NCBI GenBank assembly: GCA_900552295.1
Contig: URZB01000062.1
Location: 1 to 7,980 of the forward strand
Source: an uncultured Collinsella sp.
GTDB lineage: Bacteria; Actinomycetota; Coriobacteriia; Coriobacteriales; Coriobacteriaceae
Reading direction: 5' to 3'
DNA length: 7,980 nt
The position numbers were made by a program, and so were the translations under genes. Below, piece by piece: positions 1 through 4,509 of the stretch; positions within the stretch are counted from its first letter, which is position 1; each line of letters opens with the position of its first letter. The notes beneath the pieces are model-generated. The model was not told the origin of the DNA and did no database searches. It was given only the letters and a program-made list of their open reading frames with translations.

Positions 1-30
1 CGTGGGCTCGGAGATGTGTATAAGAGACAG
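1..30 (+). other. Nextera/Tn5 sequencing adapter (read 2 side), artificial
   Basis: These 30 bases match the Nextera read-2 transposase adapter with its first four bases missing. They end in the 19-bp Tn5 mosaic end AGATGTGTATAAGAGACAG at 12-30. This is library DNA, not genome. The frame of the following methionine synthase meets a TAA at 21-23 inside the adapter, so the gene's upstream part is cut off artificially. The match rests on recall of the standard adapter sequence. Confidence 0.97.
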
Positions 31-32
31 CC

Positions 33-1280
33 GTCGAGGCCGCCGTACGTCGCTACGCCGGCAAGCCCATCATCAACTCGGTCAATGGCAAACAGCAGAT
101 CATGGATGAGATTTTTCCGCTGGTCGCCCACTACGGCACCAACGTCGTCGGCCTTACGCTCGACGAGGGCGGCATCCCCGATACCGCCGAGGCCCGCTTC
201 GCCATCGCCGAGCGCATCGTGGCCGAGGCCGCCCGTTACGGCATCGGCCCGGACCGCATCCTCATCGACTGCCTGGTCATGACCGCCTCGACCAACCAGC
301 GCCAGGCTGAGCAGATTCTACGTGCCATGTCTCTGTGCAAGGAGCGCCTGGGCGTCAAGTGCGCACTCGGCGTATCGAACATCAGCTTTGGCCTGCCCGC
401 GCGGCCGCTGCTGGGCTCGGTCTTTTTGGCCGCCGCCTTTGGTGCAGGTCTGGATGCCCCCATCATGAACCCGGGTTCCAAGCGCTTTATGGATACCGTC
501 TACAGCTATCGCGTCCTGAGCGTTGAGGACGAGGGCTCGACCGGATACATCGAGCGCTACGCCGGCTGGACCGATCCGTACAAGATCGCCGCGAACCCGG
601 CGGCGGCTCAGGCAGTATCGAGCGATGCCGCGCCTGCCGCAAGCACCACCGCAAGCGCCGATGACGACCCCATCCGCCACATGGTCGTCTCGGGCCGCAA
701 AGGCGAAATCGCGGCCGAGACTGAGCGTCTGCTGGCAGATCACGACGCCATGGACCTCATCAACAATCACTTTATCCCCGCCCTCGACGAGGTCGGAGTC
801 CTCTTTGACCAGGGCAAGTTCTTCTTGCCGCAGCTCATGGCCTCGGCCGAGGCCGCACGCGTGGGCTTCGACACCATCAAGCGTCTGATGCCCGCCGGCG
901 AGATTGCCGACAAGGGCAAGATCTGCGTGGCCACCGTCAAGGGCGATATCCACGACATCGGTAAGAACATCGTCAAGATGCTGCTCGATAACTACGGCTA
1001 TACCGTCTTTGACCTAGGCCGCGACGTCGACCCGCAAGAGGTGCTCAAGACCGTGCAGGAGCGCGACATTAAGCTCGTCGGCCTCTCGGCGCTTATGACT
1101 ACCACGGTCGTTGCCATGGAAGAGACCATCAAGCTGCTTCATGCCGAGGTACCGGGCGTCAAGATCATCGTGGGCGGCGCTGTGCTCACCCCCGAATACG
1201 CCAAGCAGATCGGCGCGGACTACTACGCCAAGGACGCCGCCGAGAGCGCGCGCATCGCTGAAGAGGTCTTTGGGCAGTAA
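33..1280 (+). CDS. metH: 5'-truncated MetH-type cobalamin-dependent methionine synthase (pterin + B12 domains)
   Basis: Transfers a methyl group from methyltetrahydrofolate through cobalamin to homocysteine in the cytoplasm, the last step of methionine synthesis. The visible part is 415 codons; the first whole codon after the adapter is at 33. Residues 1-185 are the pterin-binding domain, with INSVNGK near 14-20, GVSN at 113-116 followed by ISFGLPAR, and a GLDAPIMNP segment. An Ala/Ser-rich linker follows at about 188-211. Next come the helical B12 cap (FDQGKFFLPQLMASAEAA) and the Rossmann-type B12 domain with DIHDIG at 305-310. His307 there is the expected lower axial cobalt ligand. SALMTT and GGAVLTPEYA are the other B12-contact motifs. 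The N-terminal homocysteine domain, usual in MetH, is missing because the molecule was cut. The natural stop lies just after the B12 domain, so there is no C-terminal AdoMet reactivation domain. ATG 102 is internal to the pterin domain and is not the real start. A fused corrinoid methyltransferase of other specificity is possible but less likely. Confidence 0.9.
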   Translation, partial: VEAAVRRYAGKPIINSVNGKQQIMDEIFPLVAHYGTNVVGLTLDEGGIPDTAEARFAIAERIVAEAARYGIGPDRILIDCLVMTASTNQRQAEQILRAMSLCKERLGVKCALGVSNISFGLPARPLLGSVFLAAAFGAGLDAPIMNPGSKRFMDTVYSYRVLSVEDEGSTGYIERYAGWTDPYKIAANPAAAQAVSSDAAPAASTTASADDDPIRHMVVSGRKGEIAAETERLLADHDAMDLINNHFIPALDEVGVLFDQGKFFLPQLMASAEAARVGFDTIKRLMPAGEIADKGKICVATVKGDIHDIGKNIVKMLLDNYGYTVFDLGRDVDPQEVLKTVQERDIKLVGLSALMTTTVVAMEETIKLLHAEVPGVKIIVGGAVLTPEYAKQIGADYYAKDAAESARIAEEVFGQ

Positions 1281-1305
1281 CACAACGGAAACAACCGAGC
1301 ACCAA

Positions 1306-1343
1306 AACGTGCCGCACGCGCCACTTGGCACGTGCGGCACGTT
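1306..1343. repeat. Perfect 13-bp inverted repeat between metH and the DUF711 gene
   Basis: The arm AACGTGCCGCACG at 1306-1318 is exactly complementary to 1331-1343, with a 12-nt centre. Inside the centre GCCA (1320-1323) can also pair with TGGC (1326-1329), so almost the whole 38 bases are self-complementary. No T-run follows, so it is a poor intrinsic terminator. It may be an operator for the next gene, an mRNA processing or stability hairpin, or a dispersed REP-like palindrome. Its role is inference. Confidence 0.85.
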
Positions 1344-1353
1344 AGAATAGATA
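1325..1353 (+). promoter_or_regulatory. Candidate sigma70-type promoter for the DUF711 gene
   Basis: TTGGCA at 1325-1330 matches the -35 consensus at five of six positions. It is followed after 17 nt by TAGATA at 1348-1353, which matches the -10 consensus at three of six. This would start transcription near 1360 and give a leader of roughly 30 nt. The -35 box lies in the centre of the 1306-1343 palindrome and the right arm fills the spacer, which would suit repression by a bound protein. Such matches arise by chance, so this is weak; co-transcription with metH is the alternative. Confidence 0.3.
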
Positions 1354-1376
1354 AGACTATGCTCGTTTTGGCAGAT

Positions 1377-1381
1377 AGGAG
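1377..1381 (+). promoter_or_regulatory. Ribosome binding site fixing the DUF711 start at 1389
   Basis: AGGAG lies 7 nt before ATG 1389. An in-frame ATG at 1332 would add 19 residues, but it falls inside the palindrome, has no purine-rich site before it, and gives an N-terminus foreign to the family. Confidence 0.8.
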
Positions 1382-1388
1382 CGCAAGG

Positions 1389-2753
1389 ATGGCGATCACG
1401 CCCGCAGAAATCGCGGAAACCCGCGGCATGGTTGAGGAGCAGAACCTCGACATCAGGACCATCACCATGGGTGTTTCGCTCATGGGTTGCGGTGACGAGA
1501 ACCTCGACCGCATGTGCACGAAGATCTACGACCACGTGACGCACACGGCTGAGCACCTGGTCGAGACCGCCGAGAACCTCGAGCGCGAGTACGGTATCCC
1601 TATTGTTAACAAGCGCGTCTCCGTCACCCCGGTGGCGCAGATCGCCGCTTGCTGCAAGGATGAGGACCTCACCCCCATCGCGCATGCCCTCGACCGTGCG
1701 GCCGAGACCCTCGGCATCGATTACCTGGGCGGCTTCTCCGCACTCGTCCAGAAGGGCATCGGCGACGCCGATCGCCGCGTCATCCAGTCCATCCCGCAGG
1801 CGCTCGCCACCACGAGTCGTGTTTGCTCCAGCGTCAATGTCGCCAGTCTGCGTGCCGGCATCAACATGGACGCCGTACTCATGGCTGCACAGACCATCAT
1901 CGACGCCGCTAAGCTCACGGCCGACCAGGACTCCGTCGGCGCTTCCAAGTTTGTCTGCTTTGCCAATATGGTCGAGGACTCCCCGTTTATGGCGGGCGCC
2001 GTCCACGGCGGTGGCGAAGCCGACGCCGTCATCAACGTAGGCGTCTCGGGCCCCGGCGTTATGGCCGCAGCCCTGGAGACGCTGCCCGACTCCGCATCGA
2101 TGATGGAAGTCGCCGAGAAGATCAAGCAGACCGCCTTTAAGATCACCCGCGCCGGCGAGCTCATGAGCCGCGAGGCCGCCCATCGCCTGGGTGTCGAGAA
2201 GGGCATCGTCGACCTGTCGCTGGCTCCCACGCCTGCCATCGGCGACTCCGTTGCCCGCATCCTCGAGATCATCGGTGTTGGCACCTGCGGTGGCCCGGGC
2301 ACGACCTGCGCGCTCGCCATGCTCAACGACGCCGTCAAGAAGGGCGGCGTCATGGCCAGCTCCAGCGTGGGCGGTCTTTCCGGCGCCTTTATCCCCGTGT
2401 CCGAGGATGCCGGCATGATCGCCGCCGTCGAAGCCGGCGCGCTTTCGCTCGAGAAGCTCGAGGCTATGACCTGCGTGTGCTCCGTCGGTCTGGACATGAT
2501 CGCCATCCCCGGTGACACCCCGGTCGAGACCATCGCCGGCATCATCGCCGACGAGATGGCTATCGGCGTCATCAACAACAAGACCACGGCCGTGCGCGTG
2601 ATTCCCGCCATTGGCAAGGGCGTGGGCGACTGCGTCGAGTACGGCGGCCTGTTCGGCCGTGCACCCATCATGCCGGTGAACCCCAACGCCGGCACCGTGC
2701 TTGCCCACCGCGGTGGGCGCTTCCCGGCACCGCTGAACTCGCTGAAGAACTAG
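1389..2753 (+). CDS. DUF711 / UPF0210 family protein
   Basis: A 454-residue protein of the UPF0210 (DUF711) family, whose length matches the usual 450 or so. Its biochemical function is not established; I infer a soluble cytoplasmic protein, as no signal peptide or membrane segment is visible. Family hallmarks are the N-terminal [16 protein letters not shown] at 19-34, [13 protein letters not shown] at 111-123, and a glycine-rich C-terminal part starting with [11 protein letters not shown] near 296 and continuing into a [26 protein letters not shown] stretch split by no gaps. Start 1389 is chosen because AGGAG precedes it by 7 nt and the protein then begins as family members do. In many Firmicutes the homologue follows a small ACT-domain protein (UPF0237); here the upstream neighbour is a methionine synthase, 108 nt away on the same strand. 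The gene may have its own promoter at 1325-1353 or be co-transcribed with metH. Codon use is the same GC-rich type as metH, with no sign of damage. Confidence 0.93.
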   Translation: MAITPAEIAETRGMVEEQNLDIRTITMGVSLMGCGDENLDRMCTKIYDHVTHTAEHLVETAENLEREYGIPIVNKRVSVTPVAQIAACCKDEDLTPIAHALDRAAETLGIDYLGGFSALVQKGIGDADRRVIQSIPQALATTSRVCSSVNVASLRAGINMDAVLMAAQTIIDAAKLTADQDSVGASKFVCFANMVEDSPFMAGAVHGGGEADAVINVGVSGPGVMAAALETLPDSASMMEVAEKIKQTAFKITRAGELMSREAAHRLGVEKGIVDLSLAPTPAIGDSVARILEIIGVGTCGGPGTTCALAMLNDAVKKGGVMASSSVGGLSGAFIPVSEDAGMIAAVEAGALSLEKLEAMTCVCSVGLDMIAIPGDTPVETIAGIIADEMAIGVINNKTTAVRVIPAIGKGVGDCVEYGGLFGRAPIMPVNPNAGTVLAHRGGRFPAPLNSLKN

Positions 2754-2771
2754 CTGAGGGGTTCGGGCGAG

Positions 2772-2903
2772 GAGCCCCGGGGAGGGCAAATATATAAGGT
2801 CGCCTGCTCGGACAGTCCTGACTCGCACGGAGAGCACATTAAGTGCTCTCCGGCTCGTGCGGAACTCGCGATCGACCTTATATATTTGCCCTCCCCGGGG
2901 CTC
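2772..2903. repeat. 132-bp element with perfect 31-bp inverted arms (MITE/REPIN-like or structured RNA)
   Basis: The arms 2772-2802 and 2873-2903 are perfect reverse complements. Each has a GC-rich outer end (GAGCCCCGGGGAGGG) and an AT-rich inner part (CAAATATATAAGGTCG). The 70-nt centre holds further hairpins: GGAGAGCAC at 2829-2837 pairs with GTGCTCTCC at 2843-2851 around ATTAA, and CGCAC 2824-2828 pairs with GTGCG 2857-2861, extending that stem across a 5-nt bulge. GGACAGTCC at 2810-2818 is a small palindrome. As DNA it could form a cruciform; as RNA, a long rod with a branched tip. It starts 19 bases after the DUF711 stop. No transposase and no convincing target-site duplication flank it. 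It could be a miniature mobile element, a REP-type doublet or a non-coding RNA. The structure is seen; its nature is inferred. Confidence 0.85.
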
Positions 2904-3018
2904 ACGCACAACGGGACCTCGGTTGGGTTCTATCCCTTTGGCAGTCGCTTCGCTTCTGCCCTACTTTGCTGGTATGGCGGTTTGGCGTTGGATCGGTTCT
3001 TTCTGATATATGCTGGTT
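2904..3018. other. T-rich gene-free stretch between the inverted-repeat element and the methyltransferase leader
   Basis: Together with the inverted-repeat element and the terminator hairpin this makes up the 316-nt gap between the two genes. It holds a small hairpin, GGCAG 2940-2944 with CTGCC 2956-2960 around an 11-nt loop. It also holds a possible extended -10, TGA followed by TATATG, at 3004-3012, with no good -35 at the standard distance. No open frame here looks like a gene and no known riboswitch was recognised. The T-rich composition continues into the first half of the next gene. Confidence 0.5.
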
Positions 3019-3050
3019 GCGGCTCTTCTTTTGGGAGGAGTCGCTTTTTT
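3019..3050 (+). terminator. Intrinsic terminator or attenuator hairpin just before the methyltransferase RBS
   Basis: GCGGCTCTTC at 3019-3028 pairs over 10 positions with GAGGAGTCGC at 3035-3044, including two G-U pairs, around a 6-nt loop. Six T residues follow at 3045-3050. This is a classic intrinsic terminator on the plus strand. It may end the metH/DUF711 transcript. It lies only 5 nt before the ribosome binding site of the methyltransferase, so transcripts for that gene must read through it or begin right at it. Confidence 0.7.
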
Positions 3051-3055
3051 GTTGT

Positions 3056-3062
3056 GAGGGGG
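3056..3062 (+). promoter_or_regulatory. Ribosome binding site supporting the GTG start at 3070
   Basis: GAGGGGG lies 7 nt before GTG 3070. An ATG at 3063 is too close to this site and in another frame, and no better in-frame start with a site follows nearby. The GTG start is therefore preferred. Confidence 0.7.
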
Positions 3063-3069
3063 ATGGCCC

Positions 3070-3957
3070 GTGGCTGATGGTGTAATTCAATCTGAGCTGC
3101 TTTCTGCGGATTGGAATGGCGAATGGATGCGCTTGCAGGCTGGTCGGCGGCGGGCTGATAATTCTTTTGAGTGGGATAAGCGGGCTCGGCATTTTCGGCC
3201 GCTTGAGACTGCTCCGTATGCTCGGGATTTTATGAAGCTGTTAGCGCTTGAGCCTGGTGAGTCGGTGCTTGATATGGGGTGTGGGGCTGGGTCGATTGCT
3301 ATTCCGCTTGCGCAAGACGGACATCCTGTGATTGCTGCTGACTTTTCCCCTGCTATGTTGGGCACGCTTGATGCTGGCATTGAGTACTATGGGCTCGAGG
3401 ATCGCATTACACCGCTTGAGCTTGCTTGGGATGATGACTGGGACTTGGTTGGACCGGTCGCGAAAGCGGTAGATGTTGCCTTTGCCAGTCGCTCTGTCAC
3501 CACGACCAACCTAAAAGGCGCGCTTGCCAAGCTTGATCGAACGGCTCGTCGGCGTTGTGCCGTCACGATGGTCGCCAACTCCAGCCCGCGCTATGACCTG
3601 CACCTGATGAACGCCATCGGTGCCTCGGTTACCTGCAGTAATGGCTTTGTGTATGCCTTCAATATCCTCATTCAGATGGGTGCCCTGCCGCAGGTTACGT
3701 ACTTTGAATCGCCTCGTCGCGATACCTTCGATAGCCTTGAGGCGGGCGTGGCGGACTTCTCCCGCATGCTCGAGCACGGTAACGAGGATAAGATTGACCG
3801 TCTGCGCGGCTACGTCGCTCAGCATATGATTGAGAATCCCCATGCCGGTGAGCCAGGGTCCAAGGGCGTGCCGCAGGGGCGCTACATGCTCGACCACGTC
3901 CGCAAGGTCCGTTGGGCGTTTATTGCATGGGAGCCGGTCTCTTCGGTCCGTCCATAG
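3070..3957 (+). CDS. Class I SAM-dependent methyltransferase, substrate unknown
   Basis: A 295-residue Rossmann-fold methyltransferase, presumably cytoplasmic. Motif I is VLDMGCGAG at 66-74, the SAM-binding glycine loop, preceded by helix-forming ALEPGE. The acidic residue ending strand 2, which should hold the SAM ribose, is D91 in IAADFSPAML. A DVAFASRS segment at 135-142 fits the strand-4 region. The C-terminal 150 residues carry no motif I can tie to a substrate, so the target (small molecule, RNA or protein) is unknown. Start is GTG with GAGGGGG 7 nt upstream. The first 130 or so codons almost always end in T or G (GAT, GCT, CGG, CTT), while the later part is richer in C-ending codons like the neighbours, which suggests a recombinant or partly acquired gene. 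It stands apart from yhbY (181 nt gap) and from the DUF711 gene (316 nt gap), and its leader holds the terminator hairpin at 3019-3050. Confidence 0.88.
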   Translation: MADGVIQSELLSADWNGEWMRLQAGRRRADNSFEWDKRARHFRPLETAPYARDFMKLLALEPGESVLDMGCGAGSIAIPLAQDGHPVIAADFSPAMLGTLDAGIEYYGLEDRITPLELAWDDDWDLVGPVAKAVDVAFASRSVTTTNLKGALAKLDRTARRRCAVTMVANSSPRYDLHLMNAIGASVTCSNGFVYAFNILIQMGALPQVTYFESPRRDTFDSLEAGVADFSRMLEHGNEDKIDRLRGYVAQHMIENPHAGEPGSKGVPQGRYMLDHVRKVRWAFIAWEPVSSVRP

Positions 3958-4046
3958 ACCGCTTTCGGCCGCCGTACACGTCCGCCTGTAACCCGCGCTG
4001 TTCTCCCGCTCGGCATCCGCATTCTTTTTGAACTGGGCAAACGCGC

Positions 4047-4075
4047 TCCACACCGCGCCGTTCCTGCGCTATCGT
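4047..4075 (+). promoter_or_regulatory. Weak candidate promoter for yhbY
   Basis: TCCACA at 4047-4052 and TATCGT at 4070-4075, spaced by 17 nt, each match four of six consensus positions. The start would be near 4082, giving a leader of roughly 57 nt. That leader contains a short GC hairpin, GCCCC 4098-4102 with GGGGC 4108-4112. The 181-nt gap after the methyltransferase makes a separate promoter plausible, but this match is weak. Confidence 0.25.
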
Positions 4076-4138
4076 GGGACAGCTCACGTAGATTAAGGCC
4101 CCATTGCGGGGCGCCCCATACATAGAAAGCGAGAACCC

Positions 4139-4438
4139 ATGGCACTGACAGGAGCACAGGTCAAGCAGCTTCGCAGCATGGCCCATCACCTCAACCCCGC
4201 CATCATCATCGGCAAGTCCGATGTCAACGAGGGCACCGTCGAGCAGACGGTCGCCTATCTGGAGAAGCACGAGCTCGTTAAGTGCTCCGTGCTCGATGGC
4301 TCCAGTCTTTCCGCCCGCGAGGCCGCCGAAGAGCTCGCTGAGCGCTGCCACGCCGAGGTCGTCCAGGTCATCGGCCGCAAGTTCTCGCTGTATCGCGAGT
4401 CCTCGCGCAAGGACATCGAGAAGATCAAGCTCGTCTAA
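4139..4438 (+). CDS. yhbY: YhbY/YqeI-family ribosome assembly RNA-binding protein (CRM domain)
   Basis: A 99-residue single-domain CRM (CRS1-YhbY) protein, the full usual length for the family. Family members bind RNA through a KH-like/IF3-C-like fold and associate with pre-50S ribosomal particles, so a role in large-subunit assembly is expected. Visible hallmarks: LTGAQVKQLRSMAHHLNPAIIIGK at the N-terminus in family order, a KHELVKCSVLD strand in the middle, and VVQVIGRKFSLYRES near the C-terminus. The conserved GxxG-type loop reads GKSD at 25-28, with Asp28 where many homologues have Gly. Start ATG 4139 gives the family N-terminus; the upstream GCGAG is only a modest ribosome binding site. 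It is monocistronic as far as can be seen: a gap of 181 nt before it and a strong terminator 37 nt after its stop. Confidence 0.95.
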   Translation: MALTGAQVKQLRSMAHHLNPAIIIGKSDVNEGTVEQTVAYLEKHELVKCSVLDGSSLSAREAAEELAERCHAEVVQVIGRKFSLYRESSRKDIEKIKLV

Positions 4439-4475
4439 GAGCCAATGATCCGGCGAGCCAACACATAGCAAGCTT

Positions 4476-4509
4476 ACGGGTGCCCAAGTACTTCGGGCGC
4501 CCGTTTTTT
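4476..4509 (+). terminator. Intrinsic terminator of yhbY
   Basis: ACGGGTGCCC at 4476-4485 pairs with GGGCGCCCGT at 4495-4504 (one wobble) around a 9-nt loop, followed by a run of six T at 4504-4509. The last two T are shared with the stop codon of the convergent regulator gene. Read on the minus strand the hairpin is followed by AAGCTTGC, not a T-run, so it looks one-directional. Confidence 0.92.

Noticed and set aside
12..30. Tn5/IS50 mosaic ends as evidence of a natural transposon
   Set aside because: Both copies are joined to the synthetic Nextera adapter tails and point into the insert, so they come from library preparation.
2703..2718. 16-bp perfect palindrome GCCCACCGCGGTGGGC near the DUF711 3' end
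   Set aside because: It lies inside the coding sequence, has no loop and no T-run, and such GC palindromes can arise by chance in GC-rich codons.
2787..2802. The AT-rich arm core (TATATAAGG) as a promoter
   Set aside because: No -35 box at a suitable distance, and the sequence is explained as part of the inverted-repeat arm.
1014..2909. A 631-codon open frame on the minus strand across metH and the DUF711 gene
   Set aside because: It lies antisense to two well-supported genes and runs through the intergenic palindrome and the inverted-repeat element. Its sequence is rich in Gly, His, Asp and Arg without domain motifs. Such shadows are common opposite GC-rich genes.
2843..3192. Small open frames of 63-96 codons across the gap before the methyltransferase
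   Set aside because: They overlap the inverted-repeat arm and terminator hairpin, contradict each other in frame and strand, and resemble no protein.
3511..4053. A 180-codon minus-strand frame over the methyltransferase 3' end
   Set aside because: Antisense to a gene with clear SAM-binding motifs; no ribosome binding site or family features seen.
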